A stretch of 37,031 bases of DNA from Solirubrobacteraceae bacterium (lineage in GTDB: Bacteria > Actinomycetota > Thermoleophilia > Solirubrobacterales > Solirubrobacteraceae), in contig JANWIP010000035.1 in assembly GCA_025449845.1 (NCBI GenBank), positions 1 to 37,031 on the forward strand, read 5' to 3'. Below the pieces are notes generated by a model that did no database searches, was not told where the DNA came from, and saw nothing but the letters and a program-made list of their open reading frames with translations. Position numbers and translations under genes: made by a program. The stretch's first letter is position 1. Each line of letters starts with the position of its first letter. Shown piece by piece: positions 1-8,378 of this stretch.

Positions 1-1053
1 GCGTGCCTCTAACCCTTCCTGGATCGCGTCGGCGAGCTCCGCCTGTCCGGTGTAGTGGGCGACCTCGCGGTTGATCCGGGTCGAGAGCTGCTCGTCGTCC
101 GTCCAGATCGCCCTGACCAGCGCCTGGCTGATCGCTTCGCCATCGACCATCAGGCTGACCCTGCCAGCCAGCATCTCCTCGCCGACGGCGCGCGGCTGGA
201 CGTGGATGCAGAGGTGGTAGTCGCGCGACTCATCTCCCCACGCTCCCGTTGGGTAGTCGCCGGTCATCGCGTCAACCGCGCTTGCACGGGTCGTAAGGTC
301 CTCGATTGCGGGCGCCACCTGCTTGAGAAACGCGACGGTGGTGCCCTGCGGGGTCCACAGGCGCAGCGACACGTCGCCGGTGGACTTGCCCATGGCTCGC
401 TCGATCATTGCCTGGAAGTCGTCCTTGAGATCGGCGGGCTCGGCGACGATGTCGACGGTGCCGAGCAGCGTGGTGGCGATGCGCCGCAGCTCCTGCACCT
501 CCCAGTCGGTGCCAACGCCGCGGCAATCGCACTGGAAGCTTCCCTCGCAATCGGCGAGGATCGCCTCGAGCTGCTCAGGGGTCTCATGTTCGTCCTGGCC
601 GTCGGTGAGTAGGATCGCGTGACGGATCGCCTCCGGGGTGGCGGCGAACAGCTGATTGGCGAGCGCCAGCCAGCTGCCGATCGCGGTTCCGCCCGTCGCC
701 TTCAGTCGCGCCACCGCCTGCTTGGCGTCCTCCCGGGTCTGGGGGGAGGCGGGCGCGAGCCCTCCTTCTCGGGGATAGACGGCTCTCGCCGTTTCGTTGC
801 CGGCGATCACGCCGAACATCACGCCATCGCGGATGCAGTCGATCGCCACTTCCGTAGCCCGTGTCGCGGCCTTCAGCTTGGCGCGCGGAGCCGACATCGA
901 GCCGGAGACATCGATGATGATGATCTCTGCGGCCTGCGTCGAGGTGGCGGCCGGCGCGGCGCCCGACGCGGTGACCGTCACTACGGCGTTGACCTCACCG
1001 CCGCCGGCCGGCAGATACTCGTTCTGGTAGGCCTCAGCGGTGAACGTAGTCAT
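1..1053 (-). CDS. VWA-domain protein, last gene of the PknG operon (3' end outside window)
   Basis: The reading frame opens at an ATG and stays open to the left edge, so 351 residues are visible and the C-terminus is missing. Residues about 43-53 end in DVSGSM, the metal-ion-dependent adhesion site (DxSxS) of a von Willebrand factor A domain; the VWA fold continues to about residue 220 with an ILLTDGQD strand. A beta-rich segment follows. There is no signal peptide, so it should be cytoplasmic. The start is supported by AAGGAGG about 8 nt upstream, lying within the last codons of the phosphatase gene, only 3 nt away. VWA domains bind protein partners through a metal ion, so a role as reader or scaffold for the kinase/phosphatase pair is inferred from position only. 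The family call is firm; the exact function is unknown. Confidence 0.88.
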   Translation of the reverse strand, partial: MTTFTAEAYQNEYLPAGGGEVNAVVTVTASGAAPAATSTQAAEIIIIDVSGSMSAPRAKLKAATRATEVAIDCIRDGVMFGVIAGNETARAVYPREGGLAPASPQTREDAKQAVARLKATGGTAIGSWLALANQLFAATPEAIRHAILLTDGQDEHETPEQLEAILADCEGSFQCDCRGVGTDWEVQELRRIATTLLGTVDIVAEPADLKDDFQAMIERAMGKSTGDVSLRLWTPQGTTVAFLKQVAPAIEDLTTRASAVDAMTGDYPTGAWGDESRDYHLCIHVQPRAVGEEMLAGRVSLMVDGEAISQALVRAIWTDDEQLSTRINREVAHYTGQAELADAIQEGLEAR

Positions 1054-1056
1054 TGG

Positions 1057-2085
1057 TCATCCCTCCTTGGAGGCGGTGACGTTGAGGACCGCCACCGTGA
1101 TGTTGTCGTGGCCGCCCGCCGCCAGCGCGGTGTCGGTGAGCGAATGTGCGGCCGCTATCGCGGCGGTTCCGGGCGGAAGCGCATCGAGCAGCGCGGCGAT
1201 GCCGGCGACATCCGGTGCGTAGTTCCAAAGTCCGTCGGAGCAGAGCACGAGCTGGCCTGGCTCGGTCGGTCGCATCGTCAGGACCTGGGCCCCACCGTCT
1301 GGTGCGTCACGGCCGAGCCAGCGCGTGATCGCGTGAGCGCGCGTGTCCGCGCCGGCCTCCTGTGCGCTCAGCAGCCCTGCCGCGACCTGCTCCTGCGCCC
1401 ACGAGTGATCGACGGTGAGCTGGCGCGAGCCATCCTCTGCGATCCAGTAGGCGCGACTGTCGCCGACCCAACCAATCGCCAGCTCACCATCGCGACAGAC
1501 GGCGCTCACTAGCGTGCACGAGGGGACGTCGAGATCGGAGCGCGACGTCCAGGGCACCTCGAGCACCGTCTGCTGCGCGGCCGCCACCGCGTTTCTCGTC
1601 GCCTCGGCAAACATGGCCTCATCGCCACGCAGCGCATCGCCAGGTAGTGCCTCGCTACGCAATGCCTCGGCGAGCACTGCTCCGGCGGCGTCCGCGCCGC
1701 CCCGCGCCGCAAGGTCTGCTGAGAGCGAGGAGGAGATCCCGTCACAGACCACCACAGCGACGCCGCTCTCGCCAACCGTCCGCAGGTACAGCGCATCCTC
1801 GTTGCGAGCGCGCACGCGACCGCGGTCGCTCACGCCTGCCGCGACACCGAGATCAATCTCCTGGCGATCCTCCGGTGAGCGCTGGCGCACGCCGCACCGC
1901 GAGCAGTAGCGGTCGGCGTCAATCGCCTCCGCTGGCGCTCCGCACGCCGTGCAGCCCCTTGCAACTGGCGTCTGGTCGTGGGGCACCGTGCCGACGCGCA
2001 CGCCGCACCGCTCGCAGTAGCGGTCGTCGGGCAGCATCGCTGCCTGGCACACACGGCAGGCGAGATTCGTCTCACTGCTGCTCAT
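1057..2085 (-). CDS. PP2C-type Ser/Thr phosphatase with two N-terminal zinc ribbons
   Basis: A 342-residue cytoplasmic protein. Two treble-clef-like zinc ribbons come first (C10xxC13...C24xxC27 and C45xxC48...C61xxC64), followed by a PP2C/PPM phosphatase domain from about residue 80. The PP2C motifs are SDRGRVRARNED (metal Asp86), VVVCDGISSS (Asp115-Gly), IGWVGDSRAY, CSDGLWNY and GGHDNITV, so the metal centre looks intact. The chosen ATG overlaps the kinase stop as ATGA and has GAGG 8 nt upstream; an in-frame ATG two codons earlier lies too close to that site. As a member of the PPM family it would remove phosphate from Ser/Thr. Direct coupling to the PknG-like kinase gene suggests it reverses that kinase's output, which is inference. 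In Mycobacterium the general PP2C (PstP) is encoded elsewhere, so this linkage is notable. Confidence 0.93.
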   Translation of the reverse strand: MSSSETNLACRVCQAAMLPDDRYCERCGVRVGTVPHDQTPVARGCTACGAPAEAIDADRYCSRCGVRQRSPEDRQEIDLGVAAGVSDRGRVRARNEDALYLRTVGESGVAVVVCDGISSSLSADLAARGGADAAGAVLAEALRSEALPGDALRGDEAMFAEATRNAVAAAQQTVLEVPWTSRSDLDVPSCTLVSAVCRDGELAIGWVGDSRAYWIAEDGSRQLTVDHSWAQEQVAAGLLSAQEAGADTRAHAITRWLGRDAPDGGAQVLTMRPTEPGQLVLCSDGLWNYAPDVAGIAALLDALPPGTAAIAAAHSLTDTALAAGGHDNITVAVLNVTASKEG

Positions 2086-4271
2086 GTCCATGTCCTCGGT
2101 CGGACCCGATTGGCCCAGTCGACGAACTGGGTACGCTCGTCGAGGCTGTTTGCCGCGCGCGCGAGCGAGCGGTAAGTGCGCTCCAGGCCGAGTCGCACGT
2201 CCCGCTCGACGAGCGGGTGTCCGACCAGGTGAACGTCGGGAGCCTCGACGATCGTCTCTCCTTCCAGCAGCGTGAGCGCGGACAGAAGCAGATCGGCCGT
2301 GAGCGAGGCGCGCTGCGTGGGTCCGAGCGAGAGCGCTTCGAGCGAGCCGCTGGCCGCCTGGAGGGAGGCGAGCTCGGGGTGCTGCGTGCCATCGCGCTCG
2401 ACCAGGCAGCGGATCTTCGCCGTCTGGGCCTCGACGTAGGAGCTGGAGGACGCGGGCACGCGGTCATAGGCAGCCAGCGCTCCAGCGCGCTCGCCGCACG
2501 CGAGTCTGCAGCGGGCGAGCCCGAAGGTGGCGGTCGTGTAGCCGGGATCGGTGCGCGAGACGACCTCGTACCAGTCCGCTGCGTCGGCCGGCTGACCGGC
2601 GCGCTCCGCGCATACGCCGAGCGCGAGCTTGGGGGCGAGCTCCCCCGGCACGGCTGCGTAGACGACCTCGAAATGCTCGCGGGATGCCACTGGCTGCTCG
2701 CGCGCCAGCTCGGCCGTGCCTCGGTGCCATGCCACGCGCCACTCCCAGGGATCGCTCGCGGCGATCGCGCAGAGTAGATCCTCGGCCTGCTCGAGCTCGC
2801 CCGCCTCGATCAACGCGTGCGCGAGCCGCAGGTCGACCTCGACGGTTCTTTCCGGTGCGCCGCGCAATAGCGCTGTCAGCTCCCGCGGATCGGTCGCCGC
2901 GAGTGTGGCCAGATATCCAGCGGCCGCATCCTCGGTGGCGACCTGCGGCGAGGGAAGCAGGCGCCAGTCGGGGTCCTCAGGCTTGGCGCGGAAGTCGCCG
3001 GTGAACAGCGTGCTGGACGCCGGGACCGGCTTGTCCCGCTCGGCCGCGACGATCTCGCGCAGAACGCCGTAGAGCTGGTCGGCCATCTCCTGTGCGGACT
3101 GGAAGCGGTCGTCGGGTTCTGGCGCGGTCGCCTTCGCCAGGAACCGGTAGAGCGAGTCATGTGCGGCGAACTGCGGGACCGTCTCCTGCGGCGGGAGGGT
3201 GTACTTGAACGTGCTCTGGTACCCCTTGAAGTCGATGCAGAGGACCGCAAGCGTGCGTGCAACCGTGAACAGGTCGGAGGAGATTGAGGGACCCGTCTCG
3301 GCGATCTCCGGAGCCTGGTAGCCGACCGTGCCATACACGGGACTGGACTCGTCGTCGATCCGGTAGATGCCGCCGAGGTCGATCAGCTTCAGCGAATCAC
3401 GCGTCTGGATGACATTCTCGGGCTTGAAGTCGCAGAACAGCAGGCCCTCCTCGTGTAGGTGGCCGAGCGCCGGGAGGATCTCCAGCATGTAGGCGATCGC
3501 CTGCGTGACGGGTAGCGGGTCGGGCTCGTCGCCGTTGGCCTCGCGCCTGCTGACGAGCAGATCCTTCGGGCTCGTGCCGCCGACGTACTCCATCACTATG
3601 TAGCCAGAGCCGTGATGCTCGACGAAGTTGAAGATCTTCACGATCTTGGGATGCTCGACCTCGGCCAGGAAGCGCCGCTCAGCGAGTGCCGCTGCCATCG
3701 CGTCCTCATCGTTGCTGTCGAGCAGGCCCTTCAGCACTACCCAGCGATCGGAGACGTTGCGATCCTTGGCTAGGTAGATCCATCCCAGGCCGCCGTGAGC
3801 GAGGCATCCCGCCGCCTCGTACTGACCGGCCACGAGATCGCCCGCCACCAGCTTGGGGATGAAGGAGAACGGTGTGCCGCAGCTGCGGCAGAATCCCTCC
3901 GCCCGGCCTGGTGACCCGTCCCGTCCCCGTCCGACCGGATCGCGACAGCTGGCGCAGAAGCGGCGGCTCTCGGCCACGTTCGGTTCGATCAACAGCACGC
4001 TTGCGGGATCGCGATAGGGAACGGGTGGGATCTCCACCAGCCCAGCGCCCAGATGGCGGCGGTCGGCTGCGCCCGTCCGGGTCGTGCCGGAGCGCCTCAT
4101 GACGGCCGTTGCGGTCCCACTCACCCGCGTGATGGACGAGCCGGCCGGAGGGCCGTCAGCGAGTGGCTGAACAAGGGAGCTAGCCGCGGAAGGGTTGCGT
4201 GGGGCCATGCCGCATACGTTGCAGTAGCCGTCCAAGGTCTCGCCGGCGCAACCCGGCTGTGTGCAGTTCAT
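2082..4271 (-). CDS. pknG: PknG-type serine/threonine protein kinase with TPR domain
   Basis: A 729-residue soluble kinase with the PknG architecture. Residues 3-20 form an extra zinc ribbon (CTQPGC...CNVC). A Thr/Ser-rich tail follows, then a rubredoxin-like module with two CxxC motifs (C106xxC109, C128xxC131) that ends in GTPFSFIPKL. The kinase domain spans about 150-410: VVLKG with Lys181, the CDFKPEN catalytic loop with Asp281, and a DLG motif at 298-300 in place of DFG, as in PknG. The C-terminal third is helical TPR-like repeats. The start at 4271 overlaps the upstream stop as ATGA, with GGGAGG 7 nt before it; a longer frame upstream has no conserved sequence. Mycobacterial PknG phosphorylates the FHA protein GarA to control glutamate metabolism. 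No GarA-like gene is in this window. Only the extra N-terminal ribbon and the neighbours differ from the mycobacterial arrangement as I recall it. Confidence 0.95.
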   Translation of the reverse strand: MNCTQPGCAGETLDGYCNVCGMAPRNPSAASSLVQPLADGPPAGSSITRVSGTATAVMRRSGTTRTGAADRRHLGAGLVEIPPVPYRDPASVLLIEPNVAESRRFCASCRDPVGRGRDGSPGRAEGFCRSCGTPFSFIPKLVAGDLVAGQYEAAGCLAHGGLGWIYLAKDRNVSDRWVVLKGLLDSNDEDAMAAALAERRFLAEVEHPKIVKIFNFVEHHGSGYIVMEYVGGTSPKDLLVSRREANGDEPDPLPVTQAIAYMLEILPALGHLHEEGLLFCDFKPENVIQTRDSLKLIDLGGIYRIDDESSPVYGTVGYQAPEIAETGPSISSDLFTVARTLAVLCIDFKGYQSTFKYTLPPQETVPQFAAHDSLYRFLAKATAPEPDDRFQSAQEMADQLYGVLREIVAAERDKPVPASSTLFTGDFRAKPEDPDWRLLPSPQVATEDAAAGYLATLAATDPRELTALLRGAPERTVEVDLRLAHALIEAGELEQAEDLLCAIAASDPWEWRVAWHRGTAELAREQPVASREHFEVVYAAVPGELAPKLALGVCAERAGQPADAADWYEVVSRTDPGYTTATFGLARCRLACGERAGALAAYDRVPASSSSYVEAQTAKIRCLVERDGTQHPELASLQAASGSLEALSLGPTQRASLTADLLLSALTLLEGETIVEAPDVHLVGHPLVERDVRLGLERTYRSLARAANSLDERTQFVDWANRVRPRTWT

Positions 4272-5467
4272 CTCAGCGCCTCCCGCGGCAGCACGCTCTG
4301 GCCAAGCGCGTGCCGGTAGCGGTGGACCAGCTCGGTCGCCTGGGCGAGATCGGTAGGAGCCGTATAGACGCTGTCGCGCGCCTGCTTGAACATGCATGAC
4401 AGCCGCCGGTCCTCGATCAGCCCGAGCTGTGCCCCCTTCGCCTGGCAGGCGTCGAGCAGACCTCGCAGCTCGTTGCGTGTCTCGATCGGTGCACGGTTCT
4501 CGCAGGCGATTCGCTGTGCCTGCTCAAGCAGCGATCGCGTGCGCGCGGTCCACTGCTCCAAGAGAACCCACGCCTCGCGCCAGGCGCCGTGGCGCGCGAG
4601 CATCTCGACATCCTCGAGCTGGCCCTCCAGGGTGCCGTCCAGACGCAGCGGCTCACAGATGGCGGGCGCGGCGATCTTGATGAGTGCCTGCTCGTGGGCC
4701 TCGGCGCCCTTCCGGGCGACGCAGCGCAGCTCCTCCAGCAACTTGCGGGCGTCCGCAAGCAGCGTGACGATCTCGCGACGGAGCAGCTCGACGCCCGCCA
4801 GATCGGACCGGACGGCCTGCAGCGACCGCTCCAGGTCCCGCACCTCCTCCTCGTCGACCGACAGGGGATCCTTCGACAGCTTTCCCGTGAGCTCGGCCAG
4901 GCGCTCCTGTGCACGCACCAGATCCGGCGACTCGTGCTCCCCTAGTGTGCTGCCAAGCGCGACGCTCTCCTGGAGCATGGCGCGCGCGCCATGCAGGCGA
5001 GGCAGAAGCCCATCCCAGGCGTTGCCGACCGCCGCGAGCACGATCTTGGCCTCATCGAATGCCGCCGAGGAGCGCTTGAGCAGCTCATCGGGGGTGCAGC
5101 GCAGCCCTGCCTGCGAGCCGACGAGAAGGTCGCGCTGCCCGAGCGGCACATGTTCGCCTGAGAGCTCGATCGAGGCTCCCTCCAGCAGTTCGTGCAGCTC
5201 CTCGATGCGCTCCGCTCCCAGACGCATGCGAGTGCCTCGCAGTCCCACCGCGCGGTCGAGCATCTGCTCGAGCAGAGCGTGCCACTGCCACAGCTGCGTC
5301 AGCGTTGTGCTTGCTTCATGCCAGCGCGTGGCGCTCTCGCCCTCAAGGGTGCTTAAGTCGAGCAGCTCGCGGTTGGGGTCGAGCTCAACCTCGAGCAGGT
5401 TGGCGCCAAACGCCTCGGCGGCGTCACGCAGCCGCTGCAGGATGCTGTCGATTTTCTGGAGACTCAT
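4268..5467 (-). CDS. Helical coiled-coil protein of unknown function in the glnH-pknG gap
   Basis: I do not recognise a named family. The 399 residues lack a signal peptide or membrane span and are almost entirely predicted helix, with long Leu/Glu/Arg/Ala heptad-like stretches, for example around residues 60-110 and 190-250. A QLEDVEMLARHGAWREAWVLLEQW segment is TPR-like in style. Only a few cysteines are present and no catalytic motif is visible. It starts 1 nt after the glnH stop and overlaps pknG by ATGA, so it is made together with both. A cytoplasmic adaptor that links the membrane sensor to the kinase is a reasonable inference from its place between them, but nothing in the sequence proves it. 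I am confident it is a real gene and not confident about its role. Confidence 0.85.
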   Translation of the reverse strand: MSLQKIDSILQRLRDAAEAFGANLLEVELDPNRELLDLSTLEGESATRWHEASTTLTQLWQWHALLEQMLDRAVGLRGTRMRLGAERIEELHELLEGASIELSGEHVPLGQRDLLVGSQAGLRCTPDELLKRSSAAFDEAKIVLAAVGNAWDGLLPRLHGARAMLQESVALGSTLGEHESPDLVRAQERLAELTGKLSKDPLSVDEEEVRDLERSLQAVRSDLAGVELLRREIVTLLADARKLLEELRCVARKGAEAHEQALIKIAAPAICEPLRLDGTLEGQLEDVEMLARHGAWREAWVLLEQWTARTRSLLEQAQRIACENRAPIETRNELRGLLDACQAKGAQLGLIEDRRLSCMFKQARDSVYTAPTDLAQATELVHRYRHALGQSVLPREALR

Positions 5468-5468
5468 G

Positions 5469-6497
5469 TCAGTCGCGGTAGTGGGGTCGTGGGGGCGCCG
5501 GCGCCGGCGCGTGCGTCACGCGACCGAGCCACTTCTCGTAGATCGAGGCCCATGTCCCGTCGCCACGGACGCGTTCGAGCACGGCATTGACGAAGCGCAC
5601 GAATTCGGGATGGCGCTTGTTGATCGCCATGCCGTACGGTTCGTTGCTGAACCTGGGGCCGACGATCTTCGTGTAGGGGTCCTGCGCCTGGAAGCCGTAG
5701 AGGATCGCGTCGTCGGTGGAGATCGCATCCACCTTGCCTTCCTGCAGCGCCACCAGGCAGTCGGTGCGCAGCGGGACGGGGTAGGGGATCGCGCGGGGAA
5801 CGAGCTTGCGGATGTTCTCGATCGAAGTCGAGCCGACCGTCGCGCACACCTTCCTGCCCGCCAGATCCCCGATGCCGCGCACGGGGGAGTTGGAGGGGAC
5901 CATGATGCGCTGGCCGGCTTCGTAGTAGACCGTCGTGAACGACACCTGTTCGGCGCGCTCGCAGTTGATCGTCATCGCGTCGGCGACGATGTCAACGCTC
6001 TGGTTCCGTATGACGGGGATGCGCTGCGCCGAGGAGATCGCCTTGAACTCGATTGCGTTCGGATCGCCGAAAATCGCTGTAGCGAGCTGGCGGAGCATGT
6101 CGATGTCAAAGCCTTCTATCTGGCCGTTGAACGGGTTCAGGTAACCGAGCAGCAGGGTGTTCTGGTCGACGCCGACGACGAGTCGCCCTCGGTCCTGGAT
6201 CGTGCGCATGAAGGTGCCTGAAGGCATGTGGCCGGGCGCGGGCAGCGGCCCTCTTGGCCGCAGGCTCGCGGTCGGATCGCCACAGGTCGCGTTCGCTGCT
6301 TTGCTCGCGCTGCTCGCAGGCGCCGGCGGCGCCTTGGCTTCAAGCGCGCTCAGCGAGACGCGCAGCGCGCGGTCGGAGGTCGACCCGCATCCGGCGAGGG
6401 CGATCGCCACCATGCACACCGGCATCGCCAGCGCGGCCAGACGTCCGATGCTGGCGCTCCTCGCCGTCCCTGCCATGCGGCGAATGCGAGCGCTCAT
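5469..6497 (-). CDS. glnH: GlnH-like family 3 solute-binding lipoprotein
   Basis: A 342-residue secreted lipoprotein. A basic N-terminus, a hydrophobic segment and the lipobox LAGC put the lipidated cysteine at residue 37. A low-complexity Ala/Pro/Ser linker follows, then a family 3 solute-binding domain starting near GRLVVGVDQNT, with GFDIDMLRQLA, a DAMTINCERAEQV segment and KVCATVGSTS, typical of amino-acid-binding proteins. The start overlaps the glnX stop as ATGA and is preceded by GGAGGAG 5 nt upstream. No ABC permease or ATPase for amino acids lies nearby. In mycobacteria GlnH binds Asp/Glu/Asn and signals through GlnX to PknG instead of importing. The same gene partners occur here, so a sensory role is more likely than transport. 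Ligand identity cannot be read from the sequence. Confidence 0.93.
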   Translation of the reverse strand: MSARIRRMAGTARSASIGRLAALAMPVCMVAIALAGCGSTSDRALRVSLSALEAKAPPAPASSASKAANATCGDPTASLRPRGPLPAPGHMPSGTFMRTIQDRGRLVVGVDQNTLLLGYLNPFNGQIEGFDIDMLRQLATAIFGDPNAIEFKAISSAQRIPVIRNQSVDIVADAMTINCERAEQVSFTTVYYEAGQRIMVPSNSPVRGIGDLAGRKVCATVGSTSIENIRKLVPRAIPYPVPLRTDCLVALQEGKVDAISTDDAILYGFQAQDPYTKIVGPRFSNEPYGMAINKRHPEFVRFVNAVLERVRGDGTWASIYEKWLGRVTHAPAPAPPRPHYRD

Positions 6498-7825
6498 CGG
6501 TACTCCTCCAGTCGCTGTAGCAAGCCATAGAGCGCGAGGACGGCGAACAGCACGCTCAACAGCGGAATCGCCAGCCACAGCCCGCCAAGCGCCGAGGTCG
6601 CATCATCGGCCGCGCTGCCGAAGCGCCGCTGTGCCGCTGAGATCTCCTGAACGAGATCTGAGTTCAACGCGTCGGAGAGCGAGAGCTCCTGCGAGCGCGA
6701 GCCCACCGCGAGATTCACTGCGTCGTCAAAGCGCCCGTTCGTCTCCAGCGCGACGACGCGCCTATGAACCGCCAGGTATCGCGCGAAGGTCGCCGACAGG
6801 CTGTCGATCGCCGCGGCTGAGCCGCCCCGCCGCGCGATTGCCGCCGCCTCGCCGAGCAGGCTCGTGGGCTCGCTGGAGGACCCCAGGCGGCGCGTCACGG
6901 CGTCGAGGTCAGTCAGGCTCGCTTCGCCCCCTCCGCGCGCCACCAGCGCAAGACCCTCGTCGCCCTGGGCGCGCAGCGCGAGAATGCGTGCCGCTGAGAG
7001 GACCTGCACCGGGTCTGACCCGGTGCGCTGGGCGCGACCCAGAGCGTTCTGCTCACTGATCAGGCCCACGATCATCCACGCCCCGAGAGCCAGGACCAGC
7101 ACCGTGGCGAGCGCCATCGGAACGTTGAAGATGCGGTGGGTCAGACGCGCAAAACGCACCTGGATGGCGGCGAGCAGCCCAAGCACCGCGCACACCACCG
7201 CGATCACGGCAAGCAGCGTGCCGGCGGACCCCCCGGAACGGTAGTCGCCGCTCAGGCGCCGCGCTTCCACCTCATACAGCCGACCAGCGGCGGGCAGAAG
7301 CTCTTCACGCATGAGCGTGGATGCCTGCCGCAGGTAGGCGGCGCCCACAGGAAAGCCCTGGCGATTATTCGTGCGCGCAGTCTCGACCAGGCCGCTGTAG
7401 ACCGACAGCTGCGTCGCCAGCGTCCGTACCGCCGCCCGTGTCTGCGCGGAGCCACCGGCCTGCCGGGCAAGAGTGGCGAGCTGGCCGCTCGCCGCCCGCA
7501 CGTCGCTCGCATAGCGTTCGCGCCGTGCCGGCGGTTCCAGGCCGCCTGTGAGGAAGGTCGTGGCAGCAGTGGCATCCGCATCCGACAGCGATGCGTACAG
7601 GCCCTCAGCCGTGACCAATAGCGGCTCGGTGTCTGTCGCCACCGAATCAGCCGCCTGACGGCGAGCGCTCACAGCGCTCGCGGCAAGCACCCCAAAGACG
7701 ATCGCGCCGAGCGCTAGTAGCACGGCCGCGAGACGTAGGCGACCAGGGGTCGTTCTCAAGCGCGCCTGGATCCCCTTGATCCACCGTCCTGCAGGTGCGA
7801 GTGTTGGTGAGGCGGTCTTGGTCAT
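6494..7825 (-). CDS. glnX: GlnX-like four-helix membrane sensor protein
   Basis: A 443-residue membrane protein. Four hydrophobic spans are visible: about 32-54, 200-222, 236-258 and 415-435. Between spans 1-2 and 3-4 lie two helical, Ala/Arg-rich extracytoplasmic domains of about 145 residues each, resembling chemoreceptor-like sensor helices. This repeat of span-helical domain-span matches the layout of mycobacterial GlnX. It is the promoter-proximal gene of the run and overlaps glnH by ATGA. I take the ATG at 7825, which has GGGA about 7 nt upstream; a GTG 12 nt earlier (7837) is also open and has no better site. The inferred job is to carry ligand-bound GlnH status across the membrane to the kinase side. 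Identification rests on topology, length and neighbours rather than on conserved residues. Confidence 0.87.
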   Translation of the reverse strand: MTKTASPTLAPAGRWIKGIQARLRTTPGRLRLAAVLLALGAIVFGVLAASAVSARRQAADSVATDTEPLLVTAEGLYASLSDADATAATTFLTGGLEPPARRERYASDVRAASGQLATLARQAGGSAQTRAAVRTLATQLSVYSGLVETARTNNRQGFPVGAAYLRQASTLMREELLPAAGRLYEVEARRLSGDYRSGGSAGTLLAVIAVVCAVLGLLAAIQVRFARLTHRIFNVPMALATVLVLALGAWMIVGLISEQNALGRAQRTGSDPVQVLSAARILALRAQGDEGLALVARGGGEASLTDLDAVTRRLGSSSEPTSLLGEAAAIARRGGSAAAIDSLSATFARYLAVHRRVVALETNGRFDDAVNLAVGSRSQELSLSDALNSDLVQEISAAQRRFGSAADDATSALGGLWLAIPLLSVLFAVLALYGLLQRLEEYR

Positions 7826-7973
7826 CACACGTCCCACGCGAGTGGTCTGCGGCCTGTGTTGCTTCGATTGGTTGCCACATCACATCTCATGCTGACTCCC
7901 ATTCCACGGCATAAGCCCGAACTGCGGATCAGGACATACCCGCATGGTCCCACGCAGGCGTGGTCGTCGCAGG

Positions 7974-8013
7974 CCACCCCAGGTGTCGCGATTGACACCT
8001 TGCCCCGGGGTGG
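7974..8013. terminator. Bulged 14-bp hairpin, terminator-like
   Basis: CCACCCC and AGGTGTC (left arm) pair with GACACCT and GGGGTGG (right arm) around a 6-nt loop, with TGCCCC bulged out on the right. The inner 7-bp arms are perfect. No T-tract follows on either strand. It sits 36 nt beyond the end of the small minus-strand frame at 8050-8268 and about 150 nt before the glnX start, so it could end that transcript or act as an operator for the glnX operon. Confidence 0.45.
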
Positions 8014-8049
8014 ACTCGCGGAAAGACATGTGGATCACGATTCGAACTG

Positions 8050-8268
8050 CTACTGGATCGCGGTGAAGCCCACCGCTCCAACCCCGGCGGGAGCCGGGCG
8101 CTTCCTCCCGTGTCGAGCTGAGTGTTTGGCCATCATCCCGTTACTTCCCGAATTGCCGGCAGCACCCTCAACACCTGTTGCCAGCAGGCTCAGCGCTGCA
8201 ATGAGGAACACGGCCGACAGCCCAGTCGCAACGCGGTGAATAACACACCTATTAACAATGCGGTACAT
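8050..8268 (-). CDS. Possible small secreted peptide (72 aa)
   Basis: The frame begins with an ATG preceded by GGAG about 8 nt upstream. It encodes a basic start, a clear hydrophobic signal segment at about residues 12-34 (VATGLSAVFLIAALSLLATG) and a short Gly/Ser/Lys/Arg-rich mature tail ending AVGFTAIQ. No family is recognised. Codon usage is less GC-biased at the third position than in flanking genes (many GTT, ATT, GCT), which either weakens the call or suggests a recently acquired or fast-evolving gene. A 12-bp palindrome upstream and a hairpin downstream frame it as an independent transcription unit. It could still be chance. Confidence 0.4.
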   Translation of the reverse strand: MYRIVNRCVIHRVATGLSAVFLIAALSLLATGVEGAAGNSGSNGMMAKHSARHGRKRPAPAGVGAVGFTAIQ

Positions 8269-8295
8269 GGCAAGTCTCCAATCAAGTTGACCTCT

Positions 8296-8307
8296 TCAGT
8301 CGACTGA
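8296..8307. promoter_or_regulatory. Perfect 12-bp palindrome, operator candidate
   Basis: TCAGTCGACTGA is its own reverse complement. It lies 28 nt upstream of the start of the possible small secreted peptide and about 220 nt before the GTG of the plus-strand membrane protein. A dimeric regulator site is possible, but no cognate regulator can be named. Confidence 0.3.
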
Positions 8308-8355
8308 GCCTTGCAGGGGAGTTCACGGACATACACCCACTCTGGGGTTCGCCTG

Positions 8356-8378
8356 TCACACCTGTACCGAGGGTGTGA
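8356..8378. promoter_or_regulatory. Inverted repeat TCACACC-N9-GGTGTGA
   Basis: Perfect 7-bp arms are separated by 9 nt, with a further CGACACCC half-site just downstream at about 8382. The arms share the GGTGT core with the hairpin arms at 7981-8000. The surrounding stretch from 8379 to 8528 holds no supported gene. This may be an operator for either the small minus-strand frame or the plus-strand gene at 8529. Confidence 0.3.

Noticed and set aside
619..1512. Long plus-strand frame across the VWA and PP2C genes
   Set aside because: Arg/Gly-rich composition without motifs; it is antisense to two clearly recognised genes.
2082..4397. Longer pknG start 126 nt upstream
   Set aside because: The extra N-terminal residues are not conserved-looking and lie inside the preceding gene; the internal ATG has an ATGA overlap and a good GGGAGG site.
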